From contig DATGJP010000037.1 of the NCBI GenBank assembly GCA_035295125.1, positions 1 to 10,735 of the forward strand: a stretch of 10,735 nucleotides of DNA. Reading direction: 5' to 3'. Source of the DNA: JAICMB01 sp035295125. GTDB taxonomy: Bacteria; Acidobacteriota; Terriglobia; Bryobacterales; Bryobacteraceae. The translations under genes were made by a program, and so were the position numbers. The stretch's first letter is position 1; each line of letters starts with the position of its first letter. Positions 1 to 5,683 of this stretch are shown here, one piece after another. The notes below the pieces were generated by a model. The model did no database searches. It was given only the letters and a program-made list of their open reading frames with translations, and had not been told where the DNA came from.

Positions 1-1203
1 AGGAATATTTTCCGCTACTGGAAGCTTGTATTCGTCGCCAGCGCGGCCGAAGCTCTCGTGCGATTCGGGCGCGGGCGCGGTGGTGTTGGGCTGCGGGTTG
101 AGCCATGCGTGCAGAGCGCGCTGGCCTTGTCCGAAAAGCGCTCGGACGGCCGGGTGCCAAGGTGCCTGCGGAGCAGCGGCAATTGCACACGCCGCCAGCA
201 TCAGGGCGATGATGATTGGTCCTTTGAAGCTGAAACTGCGTTTCGGAGCTTCCTCAGGTTCGGCACCCTCTCCGTCGATGTAGGCGAAGAGTTTGGCTTC
301 GGCCTTCTGCTCTTGCTCGTCATGATCGGGTGCGGGCTGACGTGACGCACGGCGCGGCGCCGCGGGCGGATTCGTTTCGTCCGCGCCATCATTTGCGGGC
401 GCAGCAGTCTCGGAATACGGCGTCTGATCGAAGCCGATGAGTTCGGGCTTTGCGGGCGCGGATGGCGACGGCGACGGAGGCGCGGGCATTGGGGCCCGAG
501 CTACGCCGCGAGCCTTCAAATAATATTCGAGGCCGCGGGGCTCATCGTCGACTGGACGAGGCGGTGGGGGGGCCGGGGCTTGTGCCACAGCGGCGGCCAT
601 CGGCTCCAAGTCTTTCAGCGGATCCAGTTCGGCGACCGCAGACTGCTCCAGGGATTTCTGCATGTCCGACTCGGTATCAAATTGCGTACCGGGGATGGAG
701 GCTGCCGAATTCAGGAATTCTCCGGCGCGCAGAGACTTCTCGCCGCTTTGCTCGGTGGTGTTTGGAAGAGAAGTTGCAGAACCAGCGGATGCTGCGGCGG
801 CCGCGGCCTGGGCCATGTTGGTGGCCGACTCCTGCTTCGCGCGAAGAAGGTCCCGCGCAGTGGTCAGGGTGTCGTTGACCTGGCTGATCAGGATCGGCTT
901 GCGCAGGATCGAGTTCGCTCCTGCTTGCAGTGCCTTAGGCACGCTCGCGTCGTCACTGACAATGGCCAGCGTCAAGGGACGCTCGCTGGCTTTTCGCTCG
1001 CGCGCGGTCTTTAGGACGAATCCGGCTTCGGGTTGCTGATCCCAATCGATGATGACGATCTGAAACGACTCGCTGGTAACTTTCTCGACAGCGGTCTCAC
1101 TGTCAGGGCAGGATTCTCCTTCGACGCCGAGTCCGGTTAGCACCTGGCGAATGGGTTCTGCGGCTCCTTCATCCGAGGAGAAAAGCAGGCAGCGCAAGGC
1201 CAT
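1..1203 (-). CDS. Receiver-domain protein with Pro/Ala-rich linker and C-terminal transmembrane segment (3' end cut by window edge)
   Basis: Uninterrupted frame of 401 codons from ATG at 1203 to the left edge, so the C-terminus is missing. An in-frame TGA at 1210-1212 fixes this ATG as the most upstream possible start; the SD is poor. Residues 1-115 read as a CheY-like receiver: strand ending in phosphoacceptor D53 (IIDWD), conserved S83 after IV, and K102-P103 in ILRKPI. The Mg-binding acidic pair normally on strand 1 appears as S9-S10, with D11-E12 beside it, so phosphorylation may be weak or absent. Residues about 120-325 are low complexity, rich in Ala, Pro, Ser and Glu. Residues about 328-345 (GPIIIALMLAACAIAAA) form one membrane segment, followed by a Pro-rich tail. 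The likely topology is a cytoplasmic receiver and an extracytoplasmic tail. The missing end may carry a TonB-like or other periplasmic domain; that is a guess. No output domain is visible. All plus-strand open frames here are shadows of this gene. Confidence 0.85.
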   Translation of the reverse strand, partial: MALRCLLFSSDEGAAEPIRQVLTGLGVEGESCPDSETAVEKVTSESFQIVIIDWDQQPEAGFVLKTARERKASERPLTLAIVSDDASVPKALQAGANSILRKPILISQVNDTLTTARDLLRAKQESATNMAQAAAAAASAGSATSLPNTTEQSGEKSLRAGEFLNSAASIPGTQFDTESDMQKSLEQSAVAELDPLKDLEPMAAAVAQAPAPPPPRPVDDEPRGLEYYLKARGVARAPMPAPPSPSPSAPAKPELIGFDQTPYSETAAPANDGADETNPPAAPRRASRQPAPDHDEQEQKAEAKLFAYIDGEGAEPEEAPKRSFSFKGPIIIALMLAACAIAAAPQAPWHPAVRALFGQGQRALHAWLNPQPNTTAPAPESHESFGRAGDEYKLPVAENIP

Positions 1204-1308
1204 GCCTTTTCAGACTAGGTGCATCGAGTAACCGCAGCAAGATTACCGAGGTGGCCGCGAGGAAGGGCTGGATGGACCGGGAGTACATGTACCGGTGGTG
1301 CGGACGGA

Positions 1309-1314
1309 TATAAT
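1309..1314 (+). promoter_or_regulatory. Candidate -10 box and upstream 10-bp palindrome for the FAD oxidoreductase gene
   Basis: A perfect TATAAT lies 18 bases before the ATG at 1333. No good -35 hexamer lies 16-18 bases upstream; instead there is a perfect palindrome GTACATGTAC at 1283-1292, where an activator or repressor could bind. A start of transcription near 1321 would leave a leader of about 12 bases, which fits the absence of an SD before the ATG. Confidence 0.4.
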
Positions 1315-1332
1315 CCAACGTTCCTATTCACC

Positions 1333-2625
1333 ATGCAAGAACACAACTACTGGCTGACTACGACTGAGTTTCCAATCACAGATCCCTCGCGCCCATGGCC
1401 CGAGGTTGTTGACGTGGCTGTGATTGGCGCGGGATTCACCGGACTGTCTGCCGCGCGCATGCTGGCAAAACGCGGGGCACGCGTCGCAGTGCTCGAGGCG
1501 GAGACGATTGGGTGGGGAGCCAGTTCGCGCAATGGCGGCATGGTCTTGACCGGGATGAAGCTGGGCGTCAACAAGTTGATTTCCATGTACGGGCGCGAAC
1601 TCACGCAGCGCATGTACGCGGCGTCGCTGGCGACGATCGACTGCGTGGAACAGATTGTCACGGAGGAAAAGATCGACTGCGATTTCTCGCGCTGCGGACA
1701 CCTCGAGGTTGCATGCAAGCAGAGGCATTTTGCCGACTACGCGCGGCAGGCCGAGGTGGTCGATCGCGATTTCAACCACAAGTTGCGGGTCGTCGAAAGG
1801 CACGAGTTGAGCGCGGAAATCGGGTCGACGATTTACTACGGCGGCATGGTGGATGAAGTCAGCGCAGGGTGCAATCCCGCGAGGTACGTCGCTGGGCTGG
1901 CGCGCGCGGCCGTAAAAGCGGGAGCGGAGGTTTACGAACACACGCGGGTGCAATCCATCGAGCGCGAGCCGCGCCAGGGCGAGGTTGGGTGGAGGCTGAC
2001 GACTTCTGGTCTGCCGCTCTGGGCGCATGAAGTGTTTGTGGGGACGAGCGGGTATACGGGGGCGGTCACGCCGGTTCTGCAGAAGAAACTCATCCCGATT
2101 GGATCATTCATTATTACGACGGAGATTCTGCCGGCGCCGCTGGCGCGCGAACTCAGTCCGCGGAATCGGATGATCTACGACTCGAAGAACTATCTGTACT
2201 ACTACCGGCTCACGCCTGACGGACGAATGCTGTTTGGCGGGCGAGCGGCGTTTTTTCCGGAGAGTGATCAGACCATTCGCCGCAGCGCCGAGTTGCTGCG
2301 GCGGGGAATGATCGGTGTGTATCCGCAGTTGAGAGACGCGCGTATCGAGTACGTGTGGGGAGGAACACTCGATTTCGCGTTTGACATCATGCCGCACGCG
2401 GGACAGATTGATGGCATGTACTACGCGGTGGGATATGCGGGACACGGCGTGGCGATGGCTACGTTTCAAGGACAGAAAATTGCGGAACTCATGGCCGGGG
2501 ATAAGCCGGAGAATCCGTTTGTGGGAATCAAATTTCCAGGCGCGCCGCTCGGGCTATACAACGGGAAGCCGTGGTTTCTACCGCTGGCGGGGGCTTGGTA
2601 CAAGGTGCTGGACTGGGTGAGTTAG
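1333..2625 (+). CDS. FAD-dependent oxidoreductase, gamma-glutamylputrescine oxidase (PuuB)/DadA type
   Basis: Predicted 430-residue flavoenzyme of the DAO (D-amino-acid oxidase-like) superfamily. These enzymes oxidise an amine C-N bond with FAD, giving an imine or aldehyde, and reduce oxygen or another acceptor. The Rossmann dinucleotide-binding motif GAGFTG is at residues 32-37, with E55 ending the second strand (VAVLEAE) to hold the ADP ribose. The conserved GASSRNGG at 62-69 and the C-terminal FAD motif GYAGHGVAMA at 367-376 follow. Length and several blocks (NYLYYYRL, the GGR after MLF, YPQLRDARIEY, the late GYAGHG) match what I recall of E. coli PuuB, of about 427 residues. The frame is open back to 1219, but homology begins shortly after ATG 1333, so I chose that start. 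It converges with vapC. The permease at 3531-4871, on the other side of the toxin-antitoxin pair, may supply its substrate. Exact substrate unknown; sarcosine or amino-acid oxidase is the main alternative. Confidence 0.9.
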   Translation: MQEHNYWLTTTEFPITDPSRPWPEVVDVAVIGAGFTGLSAARMLAKRGARVAVLEAETIGWGASSRNGGMVLTGMKLGVNKLISMYGRELTQRMYAASLATIDCVEQIVTEEKIDCDFSRCGHLEVACKQRHFADYARQAEVVDRDFNHKLRVVERHELSAEIGSTIYYGGMVDEVSAGCNPARYVAGLARAAVKAGAEVYEHTRVQSIEREPRQGEVGWRLTTSGLPLWAHEVFVGTSGYTGAVTPVLQKKLIPIGSFIITTEILPAPLARELSPRNRMIYDSKNYLYYYRLTPDGRMLFGGRAAFFPESDQTIRRSAELLRRGMIGVYPQLRDARIEYVWGGTLDFAFDIMPHAGQIDGMYYAVGYAGHGVAMATFQGQKIAELMAGDKPENPFVGIKFPGAPLGLYNGKPWFLPLAGAWYKVLDWVS

Positions 2626-2740
2626 AAGCGCCAAGTTGAAATCGGAATTAGCATTGAACATTGAGCAGAGCTTCGAAGACCGAAAGAACGAGGACACAGC
2701 CTTCCAGGTTCTGGTGGAGATTTAAGAACCGGTCTCGAAC

Positions 2741-3145
2741 CTAGCGGAACGGATTTCGAATGGTCAGCTTGGGATCGATGAGCTGTCCGTCCTGTAAATC
2801 CTCCGAATAGAGTACTGCGCATTTCGCGGCTAGTGCCGAGGCAAGGATGAGGGAATCGTAGATTTTATAACCATATTGCTCCGCAATCGTTATTGCCTCA
2901 TCGTGCGTCTCAACGGTGAGAGGAATCGGGTCGGGGCACAGGATTTGAAGCCATTGCAGGGCTGCTTTCACGTCTTTCCAAGGCATCTGCACCTTGCGGC
3001 GCACGGTCGAAACAAATTCATTTAGTACCTGTACGCTGATTATTCCACCGGTAGCGAGCAATTCGCGGGCCCGGACGTTTCGCGCATCGTTCTCGACGAT
3101 GGCATAGATCAGGACATTGGTGTCGAAGAATGCCCTATCTGGCAT
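2741..3145 (-). CDS. vapC: PIN-domain toxin ribonuclease, VapC family
   Basis: A 134-residue PIN-domain protein, the usual VapC size. These toxins are Mg-dependent endoribonucleases cutting tRNA, rRNA or mRNA when the antitoxin is lost. The acidic active-site residues are all visible: D8 in FFDTNVLIY, E43 in VLNEF, D97 in IYDSLILASA, and D116 in YSEDLQDG, so the enzyme looks intact. The frame is open to 3169, but ATG 3145 places the FFDTN motif at the canonical N-terminal position and gives an 11-base overlap with the antitoxin gene (its stop is at 3135-3137). This indicates translational coupling. Target RNA cannot be told from sequence. Confidence 0.93.
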   Translation of the reverse strand: MPDRAFFDTNVLIYAIVENDARNVRARELLATGGIISVQVLNEFVSTVRRKVQMPWKDVKAALQWLQILCPDPIPLTVETHDEAITIAEQYGYKIYDSLILASALAAKCAVLYSEDLQDGQLIDPKLTIRNPFR

Positions 3146-3365
3146 TCGCTTCTTCGCGGTCGAAAACAAATCCCTTGGGGAACGGGCGGCTCAATTTACG
3201 CAGGCCGGCCAAGGCTAGTTCTCGCGCGCGGTCCTTTTTGACTTCGAAGGTTCTGGCGCCGGCGATTCGGATCTCAATGCTATCGCCATCTTTGAGGTCC
3301 AGTGCATCGACCACGGCGGCCGGCAATCGCACGGCCAGGCTATTTCCCCATTTTGCAACCCGCAC
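3135..3365 (-). CDS. vapB: AbrB/MazE-fold antitoxin, VapB type
   Basis: A 76-residue protein starting with a GTG codon. Residues 1-30 (MRVAKWGNSLAVRLPAAVV and on through LKDGDSIEI) match the SpoVT/AbrB swapped-hairpin DNA-binding domain of MazE and many VapB antitoxins. The charged C-terminal half, ending in FDREEANAR, would wrap the PIN toxin. It is the first gene of the pair. Start choice rests on a good SD (AAGGAG, 3373-3378) seven bases before GTG 3365 and on the conserved K-W-G-N-S motif at the very N-terminus. It should neutralise VapC by direct binding and, with VapC, repress the operon through the inverted repeat just upstream. Confidence 0.92.
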   Translation of the reverse strand: MRVAKWGNSLAVRLPAAVVDALDLKDGDSIEIRIAGARTFEVKKDRARELALAGLRKLSRPFPKGFVFDREEANAR

Positions 3366-3378
3366 AGGAGCGCTCCTT
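3366..3378 (-). promoter_or_regulatory. vapB ribosome binding site inside a 12-bp palindrome
   Basis: AAGGAG at 3373-3378 sits 7 bases before the GTG start and decides it. The site lies within the perfect palindrome AGGAGCGCTCCT (3366-3377). In the mRNA this could fold as a 4-bp stem with a GCGC loop that hides the SD; such a short stem would be weak. Confidence 0.6.
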
Positions 3379-3381
3379 GAT

Positions 3382-3404
3382 GATATACATTATGATTGTA
3401 TATC
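3382..3404. promoter_or_regulatory. Inverted-repeat operator of the vapBC promoter
   Basis: GATATACA (3382-3389) and TGTATATC (3397-3404) are perfect 8-bp inverted repeats with a 7-base spacer. The right arm overlaps the proposed -10 box. This position is what is expected for autorepression by an antitoxin-toxin complex. Confidence 0.65.
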
Positions 3405-3423
3405 TATCATTGTAGTGGTTCAA
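3395..3423 (-). promoter_or_regulatory. Candidate sigma-70-type promoter of vapBC
   Basis: On the minus strand, TTGAAC (3418-3423) and TACAAT (3395-3400) are separated by exactly 17 bases. Both hexamers are close to consensus. They lie directly upstream of the vapB SD, with the -10 inside the inverted repeat. Confidence 0.55.
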
Positions 3424-3530
3424 GAGGAAACTTAGGGTGGTGGAGACTGAAATGTTTCGCTTCGCCTGAAGAACGGCTCCGCTCAGGATAAGGCTGTCGT
3501 AAAGAGTTCGAACTGCACTACCGCCGAAGC

Positions 3531-4871
3531 TCAGTCAGAATTGACCCGCTTTCTCAGCAGCAGATACACTACCGGACCCACCACAATTGCGATGGCGCCG
3601 CCGATGGCCGCGAAGCGGTCGCTCCCTAGCAGAGCGACCATCGCCATGAGTACGGGCGCGGCGACTACGTAGAGCAATCCAGTTCGACGTCCTGGAATCA
3701 CGAACGGACGTTTCAGCTCTGGCTGCGTACGCCGGAGTTTCCATGCGGAGAGCACGGTCAGAACGGTCGTGGCCGAGCGCAACCAGATATAGACGGAGAT
3801 GATTTCCCCGAGGCTCCGCCAGGCGAGAAGCGCGTAGATGATGGCCGACACGATGATGGCGAGCCACGGCGTGCCATAGCGCGGATGCTTGCGGGTAAGG
3901 ACTTCGGGCAGATATCCGTCTTCGGCCATGGCGAAGGGCATGCGCGTTGTGGTCAGGACCGTGCTGTTGAGCAGGGCGACGTTGCCGACCATGGCGGCAA
4001 GCGTCATCCACGTGCCGAGCCAGGGTCGTCCGCGAAGTGTTCCGCCGATGATCGCGGCGGCCTCAGAGAAAAATCCCGTGTGCCATTGCTGCCAGTTGCC
4101 GGCCGATGCGAGACCCGCGAGCGTTGGGAGAAAATATGCGGCGATCGATAGCGGCACGACCAGTGCGAGTGCGCGCGGATAGGCACGCTGCGGGTTCTCC
4201 ACTTCTTCGGCGACCGTGGAAAGTTGTTCGTAGCCGGAGTAGAGCCACAGGCCGAGGGCGAGACCGACGCCGAAGATTTTGAACGTGGGTTGATGCGGAG
4301 GAATGAACGGCGAGAAGGGATTGTGGTGCCAGTGGACGAGTCCGATGACGATCATCGTCATTACGGGGATGAAGATGAAAACCTCAAGCGCCGTCGCGAC
4401 CTGGCCGACCATCTGAATGCCGCGTACGTTGACCCAGGTCAGAACCGCGATCAGCGCCACGGAGATGAGGTAGTGCTGCCACCAAGTCATCTGCGGGAAG
4501 TAGTAAACGAGATAGTCGGTGAAGAGCACTGCGTAGGCGCCGCCCAGCAGAAATGATGCGGACCAGTTCCACCAGCCGGCCAGGAATCCCCAGAAGTCGC
4601 CGAAAGCGGCGCGCGTCCAGCGATAGAAGCCGCCTTCGACCGGCATGGCAGTGGTGAGTTCCGCAGAAACCAGCGAGACGGGAATGCACCAGAAGAATGG
4701 GAGGACCAGCAGAAAGACGAGAGTCAGGCCCGGGCCCGAAGTCGTGACCATGTCCTCGAGTCCGAAGGGCCCACCCGTCGTGTAGGAAAACATGACGAAG
4801 ACGAGATAGAAGAGGCCGGCCTTGCGGAGCGTGGAGGTGGTTGGATTGGGTTGGTTGCCGGTTGCGTTCAT
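3531..4871 (-). CDS. APC-superfamily amino acid/polyamine permease (PUT/LAT-like)
   Basis: A 446-residue inner-membrane transporter with about 12 hydrophobic segments. The first begins near residue 19 and carries GGPFGLED at 33-40, the unwound substrate-site helix of APC permeases. ELTTAMPVEGGFYRW (71-85) is the conserved TM2-loop motif. GYEQLSTVAEEVENP (213-227) is the TM6 and following-loop motif, and RMPFAMAEDGYLP (310-322) precedes TM9. GGPFG-[LV]-ED and the E-V-E-N-P block resemble the plant and protist polyamine uptake transporters more than typical bacterial amino-acid exchangers. Polyamine or another cationic amine is therefore a reasonable substrate guess; a neutral amino acid cannot be excluded. 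The frame extends to 4940, but ATG 4871 gives a short hydrophilic N-terminus and is preferred. The SD is weak. It lies on the same strand as vapBC, about 165 bases upstream of vapB and apparently transcribed independently, and is divergent from the small secreted-protein gene at 5032. Confidence 0.9.
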   Translation of the reverse strand: MNATGNQPNPTTSTLRKAGLFYLVFVMFSYTTGGPFGLEDMVTTSGPGLTLVFLLVLPFFWCIPVSLVSAELTTAMPVEGGFYRWTRAAFGDFWGFLAGWWNWSASFLLGGAYAVLFTDYLVYYFPQMTWWQHYLISVALIAVLTWVNVRGIQMVGQVATALEVFIFIPVMTMIVIGLVHWHHNPFSPFIPPHQPTFKIFGVGLALGLWLYSGYEQLSTVAEEVENPQRAYPRALALVVPLSIAAYFLPTLAGLASAGNWQQWHTGFFSEAAAIIGGTLRGRPWLGTWMTLAAMVGNVALLNSTVLTTTRMPFAMAEDGYLPEVLTRKHPRYGTPWLAIIVSAIIYALLAWRSLGEIISVYIWLRSATTVLTVLSAWKLRRTQPELKRPFVIPGRRTGLLYVVAAPVLMAMVALLGSDRFAAIGGAIAIVVGPVVYLLLRKRVNSD

Positions 4872-4885
4872 GAAGTTCCGTGGAT

Positions 4886-4916
4886 GGATTGTAGATCGTG
4901 GCTGGGGGATTGTAAT
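4886..4916. promoter_or_regulatory. Divergent promoter region with two GGATTGTA direct repeats
   Basis: GGATTGTA occurs at 4886-4893 and again at 4907-4914, 21 bp apart, which is two helical turns. On the plus strand TTGTAG (4889-4894), a 16-base spacer and TGTAAT (4911-4916) give a plausible promoter for the secreted-protein gene. On the minus strand each repeat reads TACAAT, a possible -10 for the permease. A hairpin GGCGA-TTTT-TCGCC (4942-4955), flanked by GGAGT/ACTCC, lies in the plus-strand leader. All weak individually. Confidence 0.3.
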
Positions 4917-5020
4917 TGCTGCAGGGGGCAGGGAGTGCAACGGCGATTTTTCGCCAATCCCCGACTCCGACGTTCACCTTGCCAGCGTTTTCATGCCGTG
5001 GGATACTTCCTCACAAGATC

Positions 5021-5026
5021 AGGAGG
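5021..5026 (+). promoter_or_regulatory. Ribosome binding site that fixes the start at 5032
   Basis: A perfect AGGAGG five bases before ATG 5032. It shows that the longer open frame, reaching back to 4822 over the permease start, is not the real start. Confidence 0.85.
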
Positions 5027-5031
5027 CCGTT

Positions 5032-5631
5032 ATGAAACAGGCCTTGTTGGGCATCCTCTTACTTGCCATTCCATCCTCAGTAGTGGGTCAGTCGGTTTGT
5101 CAACAAGTGACGAGTCAACTCATCCAGCACAAGTTGGGTTTCACAATTCGAAGTGTGACTTTGCGGTCTGCTCACAGCTTAGTAAGGGCGACAGCATCAA
5201 TGCCTGACGACGGCAAGCCGAGCCGCGCCGTGGTGTTTACGTTTTCGACATTAGTGGATTCAGAGTCGCAGGACTATGTGGACATGACGCCCTTCGCTAT
5301 TGAGCTCACCCAAAAGGGTTGGTCGACCATCGTCATTGAGCGCAAACTTACGTGGCCCGATGTCGACCAGAGTGTTGGAACCATGCGGCCAGATGTGCTC
5401 TGCGCGGAGCAGTGGCTTTCGAAGCATGCAACGGTTACGCCGAGTGACTGGATTTTTGTCGGCCCAGACTCGGATGCTCCCGATCCGGCAGTTGGTTATA
5501 AGCCCGGGATGACGGGTTGGCTCGGCTTCATAGTGGGCGACAAACCTGGCGATCCCAGCACCGAGCGCCTGTTTCATGGGACCTCGGAGATTCGGAACTT
5601 TATATTTTCGCAGCACTTTTTGAACAACTGA
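5032..5631 (+). CDS. Small secreted protein of unknown function
   Basis: A 199-residue protein I do not recognise. Residues 1-19 (MKQALLGILLLAIPSSVVG) form a clear Sec signal peptide, so the mature part of about 180 residues is exported. It has two cysteines (C23 and C124), which could pair. Residues 64-105 alternate a strand (SRAVVFTF), a helix (MTPFAIELTQKGW) and a strand (STIVIER), the order seen near the start of an alpha/beta-hydrolase core. A later strand (DWIFVG, 139-144) is followed by PDSD rather than a G-x-S-x-G elbow, so no catalytic serine motif is present. Any hydrolase relationship is speculative. Transcribed alone, divergent from the permease and convergent with the repeat-protein gene. 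The start is set by an AGGAGG SD. Confidence 0.8.
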   Translation: MKQALLGILLLAIPSSVVGQSVCQQVTSQLIQHKLGFTIRSVTLRSAHSLVRATASMPDDGKPSRAVVFTFSTLVDSESQDYVDMTPFAIELTQKGWSTIVIERKLTWPDVDQSVGTMRPDVLCAEQWLSKHATVTPSDWIFVGPDSDAPDPAVGYKPGMTGWLGFIVGDKPGDPSTERLFHGTSEIRNFIFSQHFLNN

Positions 5632-5683
5632 GCGCAAGCTTGTTTGTTCACCCTCACTTGGTGCGGCGTTTTGAGAGCCCCCG

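Noticed and set aside
26..1039. Several overlapping plus-strand open frames
   Set aside because: They are antisense shadows of the minus-strand receiver gene, low in recognisable motifs and rich in Arg/Gly from high-GC codons.
2707..2730. GGTTCT/AGAACC hairpin between the oxidoreductase and vapC, as a terminator
   Set aside because: Only 6 bp with a 12-base loop and no T-run.
3465..3487. CCTGA/TCAGG stem in the gap between the permease and vapBC
   Set aside because: Five-bp stem with a 13-base loop and no T-run; too weak to call.
4872..4940. Extra 23 residues at the N-terminus of the permease
   Set aside because: They would overlap the divergent promoter region and precede the usual short hydrophilic N-terminus.
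5621..5650. TGAACAA/TTGTTCA inverted repeat at the junction of the two convergent genes, as a terminator
   Set aside because: Seven mostly A/T pairs around a 16-base loop, with no T-run on either strand downstream; overlaps the stop codon.
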